Below, in pieces: positions 1-19,345 of a stretch of 64,000 nucleotides of DNA. Position numbers and translations under genes: made by a program. The DNA is from Tubulanus polymorphus. Lineage: Eukaryota > Nemertea > Palaeonemertea > Tubulaniformes > Tubulanidae. The notes under the pieces are model-generated. The model had not been told where the DNA came from. It ran no database searches and was given only the letters and a program-made list of their open reading frames with translations. Position 1 is the stretch's first letter, and every line of letters begins with the position of its first letter. The stretch is from assembly GCF_964204645.1 (NCBI RefSeq), contig NC_134027.1, forward strand, positions 4,142,485 through 4,206,484. The letters are read 5' to 3'.

Positions 1-1138
<1,138 letters not shown>

Positions 1139-4100
1139 TGAGTTGTCCAGTCTCACGGCACAGAAAGGTATTGAGCGATCGACTTCGCTGTCCAGTTATC
1201 CGTGCGACGGAAGTACGCCGAAACTATCGGCGATCGGCCACCAGCACAGCATCTCGCACCATGGATTCGTTCTACAACGTCAGCGATCACAACTCCGGAT
1301 AGAAGACGACGCGAAGCTGCGTCAGTCTCGTTCGTCGATTAATTCTTATGAATTATCCGTCGATTTACACGATAAACAGATTGAAATGCTCGAGCGTAAA
1401 TATGGTGGTCGACTGAGAACGAAACGCGCCGCCGTCACGATACAACAAGCATTTAGGAAATATAGCATGAACAAAAACTTCGAGAAACTGCGCAGCGGTA
1501 AATCTGAAAAACGTCGATCTCGAATATTAGGGGAATACGGTCGAAGCGCTTCCCTCTGGTCCGAATTAGAGAACCTGTCTAGCATGGACATCAGCGCGAT
1601 GGGTAAATCAGAGGATACGTGTCGCGCGCCGAAACTAGAAAGAATGCATACGACCGATGCTAATTTTAATTGCGGTTTAGATAACGATACACCGCCGTCA
1701 TCTGAACAATCATTCCAAAAGCAATATCACCACCAACAGGGCGTTCACCGTAATCAAAAGTTACAGCGATCTACCGGTATCGATATCAAGGATAATCGTA
1801 GAAATGTCACCACTTCCCATCACCTGTCTCCATCGGAGGCAAATAACAATCGTAATACCTCCGAGTATAATGACAGTAGTTCGAGTAATACCCCTCAAGA
1901 TTCGCCTATAAATCCCAGCGTCGATTTGCATAGCGTCAATTTTGAGAACTTGTTAGAAAGCCGCGAAACGGATATTCTAAACGACAGTTTCCACAGCGAT
2001 GAAAGTCAAGACAACAATCATCAATCCGATACGTTAAAACGGACTAAATCCGACGACGAGGACGAGGGCACCTTGAAACGTAGCAGTCAGTTAGCGTCGT
2101 TCCATATAAGCGGTTCGGAGGATAGCATCTTGAGCGATATTCAAATACACGTAGACGCCGGCACACCTGTGGACGATTTCACCCCCCTGTCAGGTGCTTT
2201 AAACAAATATCAGGAGAACTTAGACGTTCGACTGCATAATCGTAAGTGTCAGTCCGACACAGCTTTAATGCAACAGGTGAAATCCTCTCCGGAGGCATCG
2301 CCGATTTGGAAACGTAAAAGTGGTGGCTCGACGTCGTCTTCAAATAGTAATTATAGCATTAAATCTGAGGGCGGAAAACGAATGAGTAACATATCAGAAA
2401 CTAGTGAACCGGACAGCGTCGATGGACAATATGAATACTGTAGTTCTCGTAGTTCAGATACAGCATCTTTAGGTAGTAATAGTCTCGGTAGCGATACCAG
2501 TCATGGGTACAGACAATGTAGCCTGCCTAACATGGCAGTACGGGGTAGTACAGACTCATCGCAGTTGTTCCAGGGACAATCGGGAAGTACATTTCACGCG
2601 CATCCTCGGGTTAGTGATAAACAGAGAAAACGGGAATATCGCATCGGATTAAACCTTTTTAACAAGTAAGTACCTTTCGATCTTAGCTCAACCTACTTCT
2701 CTATTACGTCTTTGATCTTAAGTTCCTGAATTTTAATTGAATTAACCTTATTACGTAAGATATTTTGATGTATTGAAGTTTTTAAGTGCATTAACTTGTC
2801 AATTCCTATCTTTTCCATCAGTCAATATTGTCTCCTATAAAGAAAGATTTTGATGTCATCGATGTATGTAAGACCATTGTTCGGTATTTGCCTTATACTC
2901 ATGTCTTGTCTAACACTGAAGACAACTCGAGATATTCTCATCCATCATTTCACATTGAGAAGTCATTTAGTTTGGGATAATATTTATATTTACTCTCAAA
3001 CTAGAGTATAGGTTGCTTGTTGAAATCTGGATGCACTTAAATGCGTTAAGTAAAGAAGTATGTCTTTGTTGGTTCAGGTTGTAAAGTTCACCTGATCTGA
3101 TTGACTACACCTGACATCCTGACCCCGATGAAAAAATTCCATGTCTTTGTGTGCGTGCGCAAAGTCTTCTATTCCCCCATAATCAAAGATAATCACTCGT
3201 TTTCAAAGCATTTCTTTATCCTTGACAGTATAGCAAGGCTTTGAATAGAATTAAATCACAGCTTTTGATGTTGTACTTTTCTACATTTCAGGAAACCTGA
3301 TAAAGGTATTTTATACTTGATTCACCGGTGTTTTATCGAAGATGTGCCTGCGGCTGTAGCTAAGTTTCTTATCGCACGCAAGGGCCTCAGTAAACAAATG
3401 ATTGGTGAATATCTGGGAAACTTACAGAATCAATTTAACATGGAAGTTTTAGAGTAAGTATATGATATCACGGTACCTATATAGACTGAAGATGTTTATG
3501 GGCAGGTGTTCTCATAAATTGTGCACTCATTATACAATTCTTCCAGTTGAATGAATTGCCTAATTTTATGGGTTTTGCCGTTTAACTTCCTATATAGTCA
3601 GTTCTCAGCATGGGACCGATTAATAGTTAAGGCCTCTGGGATATGTTGAGCCAAATGGTACTAGAGATTACCTATTGATTTCTGGATGAAAGATGCTTTA
3701 GCCCATCAAGAGTAATCTTACAAAATAATACCCAAAAAGCCTGGAAGGAATAAAATCTGATGGCAGATGAGATTATGTCAACAATTGTGGGTTTGTTAAT
3801 GGTTCGATGTAGCTATACAACAGTCCTAAGGATTAGGCTAAATGTTCACTTTTATTGATGATAAAAGCCAATTGGTAGCAGTTAAAGGATTGAAAGCCTT
3901 CAAACGGAAAAGCCCTGAAAAGAACGTTTTAACTGGAAGCTTAACAAGTGTATGGCCTAAGTCCAAACGGTTTTGTCCACATTTTATGTTCTAACTATAT
4001 TCTTAACATAGCAGCAATATCAATATCAATCTTATTGACAATGGATTATTGCATGATATATCCCTCTCAGTACTGATCCCTGCACCAGGTTTATGGGTGT

Positions 4101-7100
4101 GTTTAACAAGATGAAATTAATGCATTATCACAAAGCAAACTGCTATCTTATTTGAACACCGCTATTAAAACATGGTCACCGGTATCCTTCACAGTTACCT
4201 CATAAACCAAAGATGTCTTATAAGAGTAGTTTATTCTGCTTTGTTTCCTCTTGTTAAGTTCTCCTGTATTTAAACCACCAGTATATGCCTCGGCTACTCA
4301 TCATCACCTACAACTTCCAATTTTCTTTTTTAGCTATTTTATAGATGAAATAGATTTGTCAGGTTTACAAATCGATGTGGCACTTCGAAAATTCCAAACG
4401 TTCTTCAGAATGCCGGTAGGTTTTAATACATAAACGTAATACGCATTGCACCACTCATTCCTGTATACCTAACATTGTATATCATTTTTTTCAGGGTGAA
4501 GCGCAGAAAATAGAACGCCTTATGGAGGCTTTTGCCCACCGTTACTGTATATGCAACCCTGATATAGTGAAGAAATTCAAGAATTGTGACACAGTATTCC
4601 TACTTGCATTTGCTATTATTATGCTGAACACGGATCTTCATAACTGTAATATCAAACAAGAGCGACGCATGAAAGGTGATGATTTCATCAAAAATCTCAG
4701 AGGTATGCAAGTCAGAGTCAAGCCTACTTAAGTTGGATATATAAGCCGAATCTGCATAAGTCATATTAAACGTTTTGCACCATTTCCTTTATCATACATG
4801 CAATGTTGAATTCGTTCCGGTTTTCGGATTTTCATTTAAGTCGGACAAAAAGATGCGTATTATACAGGCTATAATGTGCCAACGATAAGATGTTCCTGAA
4901 GATGTTTTGCGTAAGACTCATATCGAATGTTATATGACTGTATTATTGTAGGTATTGATGATGGTGAAGATGTAGACAGGGATCTTCTGATGGGTGTTTA
5001 TGACCGCGTGCGAGTACATGAATTCAAACCGGGCTCCGATCACGCGACTCAAGTAATGAAAGTTGAACAATCTGTAGTTGGGAAACGACCGGTATGTTCA
5101 TTACACATTCATTCCAAATCTTCATTAAACATTTATTCAACTCGATCTATACTCAATGACGGTCTCTGATTGTTCTTGCAGCAATTGGCTCTACCTCATC
5201 GACGTTTGGTTTGTTACTGTCGATTGTACGAAGTTCACGACCCGAACAAACGTGAAAAACTCGGTCTTCATCAACGAGAGGTCTTCCTGTTTAATGACCT
5301 GCTGCTGGTAAGAATTCTAATTGATGACAGCAAATGTTTTAACTTTGAAACCGAGGGTTATCGGTACTTATCGATAAATGTATGCGTATCATTTCAGGTA
5401 ACTAAGATATTCTCTAAGAAAAAGACAGGAATCACGTACAGCTTCCGACAGTCATTCATGTTGTGTGGAATGCAAGTTTACCTGTATGAAACTCCTCGTA
5501 AGTTTCAGATCGCATTAAATAATTCATCGACGAGTCTCTGATATATCAGTTCTTGGCGTGTCAACAATTATTGATTATGATTTCAGATTATCAGTACGGA
5601 ATACGACTCACAAATAATCTGGATGGAAAAGTGCTCATTACATTTAACGCGCGGAATGAACATGATCGATCCAAGTTTGTGGAGGATCTGAAAGAATGCA
5701 TCATGGAGGTATATAGATATACATTTTCAAAAAGTCACTTCTCCAAGAACGTCAGCTCACGCATCAAGTTTAACTTTTGCTTCTAGAACTTTATTTTTCT
5801 TGGATTCATCATGAATTTCTGCGATTATTTCAGATGAATGAGATGGAAGCTCTGCGTATTGAGGAAGAGTTACACAAACAGAAACATTCGCAGAAGAATT
5901 TCGATATGAATCGAATCAGTAGCGATTCAGGGGTAGTTGATATGGACTTATTACGCACAGGAGACTCTGTGTATAACAGACTGTCAGCACCTGACTGTGG
6001 TGGCTTGAAGAAATCAGCACTTTCTAACTCACTCATAGATCTCTCAGAAAGTAAGTTTAATCACTCAATGTTCAGCAGACATTTTCTATACTGTGATATT
6101 TCTAAATCAAGCTAATCATTTTTTTATCGCTTTTAGATGGTAGACAGCAGCGTCGAGGGAGTGGTGGCTCACTAGACAGTGGCATGGTAGGTTATATCTT
6201 CACATTGTCTTCTTAATCTTTGATCTATTTGTGAGTGATAGTGCTTTTATTGCTATCAAGTTGTTTTTGTCGTCTCTCTTATCATCGGTTGTGCATTACC
6301 GCTTTGAAAAACACCTTAATAAATCAGGTTTTACATAATAAGTCTCTAAGAGAGCTGCTTTGTATAGCCCATTGAATATCATATCTCAACAACGTGATGA
6401 CATATACGCTACCATTCTGTCAAGTTATGACTTAAAAAGTCCTCACCTACAATGAAATAATAGTTGCATTTCTCTATTTCTTCTCTCAGCCTATTCTATT
6501 TCCAATTTTGTCCGCTAATCTCTTGGTAAGATTCCGTAGCTGTTCCATCATTCCTACCTTCATCGCCTACTGCTCTCATTTCAATGTTGTTCGATTTGAT
6601 GGACTGATTTCAGAGTTATTGGGATTTTTCATTAAACTTCAGTTTTAGGAACATTATTAGAACAAATAGCACTCCGTTTGTATTGATTGCTGTGGTTACC
6701 ATTTTCATACACACATTCGTTATTGAAACTGTTTTCAAGCTTTAGATGTTCAATCCTCAACCTGCTTTTCTTGTCTAATCTGGAGAAATCATTGTTTGAA
6801 TGATTGGTTAATTTTGAAAATCATCATTAGGTTGTTAGATTGAATGTAATTAAATACACTATCTTTGTTCCTCTTTTATTTGAGAAAATATTTCTGTTTA
6901 TTTGTAGTTTTTGATGCAGACATCGACGACATCGGTGAGCACAGTCGGCCAGGATGAACCTCCCAGAATATCGAAGTCCAGTTCGACGACTTCGACGAGC
7001 TCTTCTGGTTCCGGATTCAAATTCTTCAACAAGAAAACCAGCGTCACCACTAAAAATAAGCCAACCGGAGGAGTGCATATGCACCTGGCGCAAGATGGCA

Positions 7101-7111
7101 CAGAAGTTTAG
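1139..7111 (+). CDS. IQSEC: IQSEC/BRAG-type Arf guanine-nucleotide exchange factor, 5' end outside window
   Basis: Eleven exons: 1139-2665, 3292-3453, 4334-4415, 4495-4702, 4952-5091, 5182-5307, 5398-5497, 5587-5708, 5834-6050, 6137-6186, 6908-7111. They give about 978 residues ending in TAG; the first exon opens mid-codon, so the N-terminus lies upstream. An IQ motif ([10 protein letters not shown], near visible residue 100) should bind calmodulin. A long Ser/Asn-rich linker follows, then a Sec7 domain (about 509-700) with the catalytic Glu in [11 protein letters not shown], split across exons 3 and 4, and the second motif [11 protein letters not shown] domain follows (about 706-820), then a Glu/Lys-rich helix. 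The family activates Arf GTPases, notably Arf6, at membranes and synapses. The C-terminus DGTEV fits a class I PDZ ligand. Vertebrates have three paralogues; I cannot say which this matches, and a single pre-duplication orthologue is likely. Confidence 0.95.
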
Positions 7112-8532
7112 AATTGTTACATATGGATTGTAATCACGTATTTATTAATCAGTCGGTGCTCATTAACGATGATAGAATCAATATTCAGAATCTTACGTAA
7201 TCGTTGTTTTCGTCGGAGATACTCTACTCCAGTAGTTGATTTTCGCTCTCATCTTTCGCTAACAAAAGTTATCTTTTGTGTGTAGTAGACAGTGTGGCAA
7301 TTACATCTGTGTCTGCTTTTCATATTGTGCTAATGAGAGACTTAATGATATGTATATGTAAAATGTCCGAATGTTGATTTTATGATTGCATTGGATGTCA
7401 ACCCAGAATTATTCAAAAACATATTATTGTGTAGCATTAACCGTGCGCATTAGACCAGAGATGTGGATATATCTATAATGAATGAAGTATGACCTCAGCT
7501 GTTGGTGTAGGTCTAACGTAACCATTATATAATACAAAACTGATAATACAACAATGCTATTTCAAAATTTGACCATAATGTTCAAATCCAATCGATTATT
7601 TTACTGGTGTTTTAGTATAAGAATAAATTACCTTCTGGATTACATTGAATATTTAAGTTATGTCTATGATGATAACTTAAATAAATGTATATGAATGAAA
7701 TTCTGTGCTGGACAGATAAGTTTATGCAAGTACTTGAATATACGTTAAATGTATATGAAGTATGCTGGGCATTCTAGTCACTTTATCATGAAATTCAGGT
7801 GTGTCTAGACGTGGTTCTGCATCCATCTTTAAATGGTTGAAATTCTTTTTGCTTTCGCATTCATTTCAATGACTGGTCAAATGCAAGAACTAAAAGTTAG
7901 AAAGTTGGATGTGGGCTGATTGTACAGAATGTATATAGATATATTTATTTTCACAAATATTTATGAAATAGAAATGAATATAATGATAATAACTTTGAAA
8001 ATGAATTAAGATATTAAAATGAATGTTGTCCTGATTTTTACAAGTGTTTTGCATGATACTTTGAGTTGGGCCTGAATTTGATAGTAGGCTTATGAAATGT
8101 TTTGATAAATGTTTATCATTGTTGTCAGTTCAAATGTTGATTTTATGTCCGTTCGTCAGATATTTCTTTCTCTATGTTTCGTGCACTTTATAATGAAAAT
8201 TTTAATCTGAATTTCATAGTCGCTGTATTTTGTATCATTAGCTGCTCGAGTATCATCCTTCACATTGTCGTGGACCAACACACTTCGGTTAATTATAGTA
8301 AAAGAAGTCTGTATCTAGGTTATATACTGTTCAAAGAACTTGGCTTTAAAGTCAAATGCAGTACAAATGTCTCGCATGACTTGTATATATCTTCAGACGC
8401 GATGTACAATTATTGTAAGATCTTAGATCATAATGTTATGTGTACATCAATTGATATTTATACAGAAGGGTGCAATAAGTATAAAATGCCCATTTTGAAG
8501 ACCATTCATAATCTATATATGTATAATCTGTA
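7112..8532 (+). other. IQSEC 3' untranslated / downstream region
   Basis: AT-rich DNA with no convincing gene. AATAAA signals at 7622 and about 7680 could end the IQSEC transcript. An open frame of 166 codons (8174-8674) has unstructured composition and runs into the tandem repeat, so I do not call it a gene. Confidence 0.6.
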
Positions 8533-9770
8533 CCAATTTGTATTTCATTGTTTAAACCTATGTTGTGGAATGGCATCTCTATTGATAACGCGTAAACATG
8601 AATTCCATGTAAATAAAGAATGTAACGATATCAATTATATTATGAATATTAATATTATTATAGAAAGAATGTAACTTATTTTGCCATTGGATGAACAGAC
8701 TTTAATATTACATGTACTCTAGTGCCATCTGATTCGCATAATAGATCATTGACACATTCTAATACATATTCAGATATTTCATATAGTATTATATCATCAC
8801 AGAATTTCCTATGCGTGCCATGCATCACAGTTTCAGAAAATACAAGCAAATAAAAGTTCAGATATGTGAAGATGTGTATTAGAATTGGTTAATGTTGGTA
8901 ACCATTTTAGGCTGATGGATAAGACACACCCATGGCAGGCCCCATGGGCTTATGGATGTTTATGTTTTGTTGGCCTTGTAGTGTTGATGTATTAATGGCA
9001 TTTTGTGGCTTAGTGTATCATAGAAAGTAAAATAAAAATCTCAATAATAAGCAAAGTGGTTTAGTGTTTATTTTAATTTTTAGATTGATTATGTGCGACT
9101 GGTTTATTTTCATCATGGAGGAATTTTTCAATTTACTGATTGAGTGTCAAAAGTTTACACTTCTGATATCAAACAAAGTATTTACTACGAGCCTGTGAGT
9201 CCGACCTGAAATTCTGAGTCTCGATTGCAACTCAATTCGATGTAACTTATAAAACAGCGTTTGGAGTCCGACACCAGATTTACGTTACTTTCGCCATCTA
9301 TTAGAATTTTACTGAACTATCAAATTTCTGGAAATCTACTAAGATGACCAGCCAACCAATCATATTTCACAAGTGCCATCTATCGGAACTTGAGTAGAGA
9401 TAATAAGATAAAACTATCTACAGATTAAAAGAATTTAAAAACAAGAATTTATTTATTCAATCAAAAATATAGATCTCTAGGGTGAGATCGAAACGTCGTG
9501 TATTCTATATATTTTAGATTGAATATATATGATAGATAAATGAAGAAATCCTGCACTTCGAATTTAATTCTAAACAGTTCAGAGTAAATACAAATTATGT
9601 AACGAAGTGAAGTGGACTGAAGAGGATGGAGATAGCAGAGTGACACATCGTGGCATTAACCGAAATCTAATAAACAGTTGATGTGACTAGATAATAATTG
9701 GTAATGTGGAGAAAAACCAGTATTTAAATTAGTAGATTAAATGGATTTTAAAATTTTACATATTAGGGCT

Positions 9771-9960
9771 TATTCTACTGTGTGTCTCTTATGAATGTCT
9801 TTACAAGGATAAATAAGTTCTGAAAGTCAAATTGATGATTGGTTGTAAAAACATGATTTGCTATCCCACTCACAGGCTTTTGGTTGCGGATATCTATTCT
9901 GTGTTCTTTGATACGCTGATTAAGATTACGTCCCGTTTCACCAATTTGTATTTCATTGTT
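9771..9960 (-). pseudogene. GIY-YIG endonuclease remnant of a Penelope-like element, copy 1
   Basis: The minus strand reads IGETGRNLNQRIKEHRIDI followed by a conserved His and Asn-rich tail. This is the characteristic GIY-YIG endonuclease C-terminus of Penelope-like retroelements. Only this terminal part is present, without a reverse transcriptase. Confidence 0.75.
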
Positions 9961-11202
9961 CAAACCTATGTTGTGGTATGGCATCTCTACTGATAACGTG
10001 TAAACATGAATTCCATGTAAATAAAGAATGTAACGATATCAATTATATTATGAATATCAATATTATTATAGAAAGAATGTAACTTATTTTGCCATTGGAT
10101 GAACAGACTTTAAAAACATATTACATGTACTCTAGTGCCATCTGATTTGCATAATAGATCATTGACACATTCTAATACGTATTCAGATATTTCATCGCAG
10201 AATTTCCTATGCGTGCCATGCATCACGGTTTCAGAATATACAAGCAAATAAAAGTTCAGATATGTGAAGATGTGTGTTAGAATTGGTTAATGTTGGTGTC
10301 TGATTGTAACCATTTTAGGCTGATGGATAAGACACACCCATGGCAGGCCCCATGGGCTTATGGATGTTTATGTTTTGTTGACCTTGTAGTGTTGATGTAT
10401 TAATGGCATTTTGTGGCTTAGTGTATCATAGAAAGTAAGATAAAAATCTCAATAATAAGCAAAGATGTTTTGTGTTCATTTTAATTTTTAGATTGATTGA
10501 TTATGTGCGACTGGTTTATTTTCATCAATCTTATGGAGGAATTTTTCAATTTACTGATTGAGTGTCAAAAGTTTACACTTCTGATATCAAACAAAGTATT
10601 TACTACGAGCCTGCGAGTCTGACCTGAAATTCTGAGTCTCGATTGTAACTCAATTCGATGTAACTTAAAAAACGTTTGGAGTAACGTAAAAAGCGTTTGG
10701 AGTCTGACACCAGATTTACGTTACTTTCGCCATCTATTAGAATTTTACTGAACTATCAAATTTTTGGAAATCTACTAAGATCATATTTCACAAGTGCCAT
10801 CTATCAGAACTTGAGTAGAGATAATAAGATAAAACCCACTAACTACAGATTAAAAGAATAAAAAAACAAGAATTTATATTTTCAATCAAATATATAGATC
10901 TCTAGGGTGAGATCGAAACGTCGTGTATTCTATATATTTTAGATTGAATAGATATGATAGATAAATGAAGAAATCCTGCACTTCGAATTTAATTCTAAAC
11001 AGTTCAGAGTAAATACAAATTATGTAACGAAGTGAAGTGGACTGAAGAGGATGGAGATAGCAGAGTGACACATCGTGGCATTAACCGAAATCTAATAAAC
11101 AGTTGATGTGACTAGATAATAATTGGTTATGTGGAGAAAAACCAGTATTTAAATTAGTAGCAAAAATGGATTTTAAAATTTTACATATTAGGGCTTATTA
11201 TG

Positions 11203-11388
11203 CGTCTCTTATGAATGTCTTTACAAGGATAAATAAGTTTCGAATTTCTGAAAGTCAAATTGATGATTGGTTGTAAAAACATGATTTGCTATCCCACTCA
11301 CAGGCTTTTGGTTGCGGATATCTATTCTGTGTTCTTTGATACGCTGATTAAGATTACGTCCCGTTTCACCAATTTGTATTTCATTGTT
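11203..11388 (-). pseudogene. GIY-YIG endonuclease remnant of a Penelope-like element, copy 2
   Basis: Same block as in the preceding unit, again on the minus strand and again limited to the ETGRNL to HQFDF stretch. It is a second tandem copy. Confidence 0.72.
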
Positions 11389-12121
11389 CAAACATGTTGT
11401 GGTATGGCATCTCTACTGATAACGTGTAAACATGAATTCCATGTAAATAAAGAATGTAACGATATCAATTATATTATGAATATTAATATTATTATAGAAA
11501 GAATGTAACTTATTTTGCCATTGGATGAACAGACTTTAAAAACATATTACATGTACTCTAGTGCCATCTGATTTGCATAATAGATCATTGACACATTCTA
11601 ATACGTATTCAGATATTTCATCGCAGAATTTCCTATGCGTGCCATGCATCACGGTTTCAGAATATACAAGCAAATAAAAGTTCAGATATGTGAAGATGTG
11701 TGTTAGAATTGGTTAATGTTGGTGTCTGATTGTAACCATTTTAGGCTGATGGATAAGACACACCCATGGCAGGCCCCATGGGCTTATGGATGTTTATGTT
11801 TTGTTGACCTTGTAGTGTTGATGTATTAATGGCATTTTGTGGCTTAGTGTATCATAGAAAGTAAGATAAAAATCTCAATAATAAGCAAAGATGTTTTGTG
11901 TTCATTTTAATTTTTAGATTGATTGATTATGTGCGACTGGTTTATTTTCATCAATCTTATGGAGGAATTTTTCAATTTACTGATTGAGTGTTAAACGCTT
12001 ACACTTCTGATATCAAACAAAGTATTTACTACGAGCCTGTGAGTCCGAGCTGAAATTCTGAGTCTCGATTGCAACTCAATTCGATGTAACTAATAAAACA
12101 GCGTTTGGAGTCTGACACCAG

Positions 12122-12650
12122 GATTAGGAGTACAATTTTATTTACACTCCAACCATTTCTATGGTACATGGAGGGAGACTTATACAAAATATACAATATT
12201 TACAATTAACAGAAAGTATAATTTTGTTTTGATAAAATATAACAAAGTTATTAACAATATATACATACACTATTTAAAACATACTAATTATTGGAGGGAT
12301 CTATATACATCTAAGCCTTGTTTAATGAATTTTGCAAGGTGGATTGTAGGATTTTTTCGAATATCAAGATTGCCAAAAGAGTTCAGATTCAAAATGTTTT
12401 CACGGATTTCATTCAGTAGGTTGCAGTTAAAAATAAAATGCAATTCATCACCTAAAACATTACAAGCCGAACATAATCTATCATTTCTATCTAACGGAAG
12501 ATTTGATGATTTATTTACAGGCAAGAGATAAGACCCAATTCTAAATTCGAATAAACTTATTACTAAATCTTCATCAAGTTCACTAATATATCTTTCTAAT
12601 TTAATATCATTTTTGCATTGTCTATAATTAATGTATGTCGGGCTAGCATC
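12122..12650 (-). mobile_element. 5'-truncated non-LTR retrotransposon nested in the third tandem unit
   Basis: The third tandem unit is interrupted between GTCTGACACCAG and AGATTTACGTTAC, which are contiguous in the other units. The insert encodes on the minus strand a polymerase-ORF C-terminus with CSACN, GDELHFIFNC and a following amphipathic tail, the Cys/His pattern common after the reverse transcriptase in jockey/CR1-like elements. A 3' end with AATAAAATTGTAC lies at the low-coordinate side. Its position shows it inserted after the tandem duplication. I could not fix target-site duplications. Confidence 0.7.
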
Positions 12651-13040
12651 TAGATTTACGTTACCTTCGCCATCTATTAGAATTTTACTGAACTATCAAA
12701 TTTCTGGAAATCTACCAAGATGACCAGCCAACCAATCATATTTCACAAGTGCCATCTATCGGAATTTGAGTAGAGATAAATGAAGAAATCCTGCACTTCG
12801 AATTATATTCTTCAGAGTAAATAATGTAACTAAGTGAAGTGGAGTGAAGAGGATGGAGATAGCAGAGTGACACATCGTGGCATCTTGGAGTAAACATTCA
12901 AATGATTACTCTAAGGTGGCATTAACCAAAATCTAATAAACAGTTGATGTGTCTAGATAATAATTGGTTATGTGGAGAAAAACCAGTATTTAAATTAGTA
13001 GCAAAAATGGATTTCAAAAGTTTACATATTAGGGCTTATT

Positions 13041-13330
13041 CTACTATGTGTCTCTTATGAATGTCTTTACAAGGATAAATAAGTTTCAAATTCTGAAAGT
13101 CAAATTGATGATTGGTTGTAAAAACATGATTTGCTATCCCACTCACAGGCTTTTGGTTGTGGATATCTATTCTGTGTTCTTTGATACGCTGATTAAGATT
13201 ACGTCCCGTTTCACCAATTTACACCATATTACAGTATTTACATGGTATCTTAAAGACACCAACTTTGTTCAAAATTTTGTCTGGATAGGCTAGTTGAGTA
13301 GAGATGTTGATGAATGGGTGTCTGGGTTCG
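13041..13330 (-). pseudogene. GIY-YIG endonuclease remnant of a Penelope-like element, longest copy
   Basis: The minus-strand frame extends further upstream than in the other units and reads GVFKIPCKYCNMV just before the IGETGRNL block, giving the Cys-x2-Cys pair typical of the family. The codon at the expected Tyr of the YIG half is TAA (complement of 13219-13221), so this copy is dead. No reverse transcriptase domain precedes it in the window. Confidence 0.78.
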
Positions 13331-14371
13331 AACAATATAATCAGGACCCCTCAATCTCTTATTTCTGGATCACTCGGGATCATTATCCGGTTTGCCGTTA
13401 GTGGCAATTGACAAATAACTTGCCAGTTATATGTGTAACAAAGATGCAGTAAATCCTAATCAGCATCAGCATCGTTCGGAATCATCATCAGAATAAACAG
13501 AGAGAGGATAAAAAGGCTGCCAAATGATCAAAAGAAAAGAAACAACTGCATATGATATATAGTTATATGGTTTCTTTCATTCGTTTATTCTGTTTTATGT
13601 ACAAAAGTATAAAATCTCATCATTGTAATTCGACCTATCTACAGAAATAATACAATCACAGCCATCACCAGATACAGTATGAAAACAATGCATTCCATGT
13701 ACTAAATACTAAAACTACGTCTATTCAATCCAAAATATCATAAAAATCTTAATTGACATTTGATGCAGCATAGCTGTATCTAATAACTAGTTCATATTGT
13801 ATTAGTATTTATCTCATGTCAACTATGACAAAAACTTTGCTAAACCCTGAAAAGCAATAAAAATGCTTCTGTTTTGACATCAAATTGATATTACGCAAGT
13901 AGCAACAGTGGAATACCAGTATTTGACAATGACGATAAAATTGGAATGTTACTCGGCTAGATGTGTATGAAAAAGTTTGGCAAATTCAAGCACTTCTTGT
14001 TAAAGGTTATATGATTTCTGATTTGAGCAGTTTAAAATTCTACTAAATAAATCCTACTGCTTGAGACTCATCCCTCCAAACACATTCATCCCCAATTAAC
14101 ACATCTCTGATAAAAAAAATTCACAACACCATTCTCTTACACGCATACAGTTGAAAATAATACATTTGTATTCCATTATAAAAGAGATTTCAAAAAAGGT
14201 CTGAAGTTGTAGTATAAAATGCCTTTCGATAATACAAAATCCATAAAATGTATAATTCAGATGTATATCTGTACATAGTCTTTACAATTTATATTTGTTT
14301 AAATAAGACACTCAAAACACATACACAATCGCTGAGCACATAACACCCTGGATATTCAATACTCTATCTAA
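13331..14371 (-). other. CCDC77 3' untranslated / downstream region
   Basis: No gene is visible. On the minus strand an AATAAA (complement of 13584-13589) lies about 790 bp past the CCDC77 stop and could be its polyadenylation signal. Part near 13331-13430 still belongs to the Penelope-derived frame. Confidence 0.5.

Positions 14372-19345
<4,974 letters not shown>

Larger units (their letters stand above)
8533..13212. repeat. Three head-to-tail tandem units of about 1.4 kb derived from a Penelope-like element
   Basis: Three near-identical units begin at the same word, CCAATTTGTATTTCATTG: 8533-9940 (1408 bp), 9941-11368 (1428 bp) and 11369-13212 (1844 bp, enlarged by a nested insertion). Each carries the same landmarks in the same order: an AATAAAG-containing start, a CCCATGG inverted word, a GCCATCTAT-rich stretch, a short GAAAC hairpin, and on the minus strand a remnant of a GIY-YIG endonuclease. 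Units differ by small indels and substitutions, so they are related duplications and not an assembly echo. Penelope-like elements are known for tandem and partial copies, which fits this layout. Confidence 0.85.

Noticed and set aside
8174-8674. 166-codon open frame downstream of IQSEC
   Set aside because: AT-rich composition, no domain pattern, and its end lies in the tandem repeat; probably chance.
9461-9646. 61-codon minus-strand frame repeated at 10886-11071
   Set aside because: It repeats only because the tandem unit repeats; it has no recognisable protein features.
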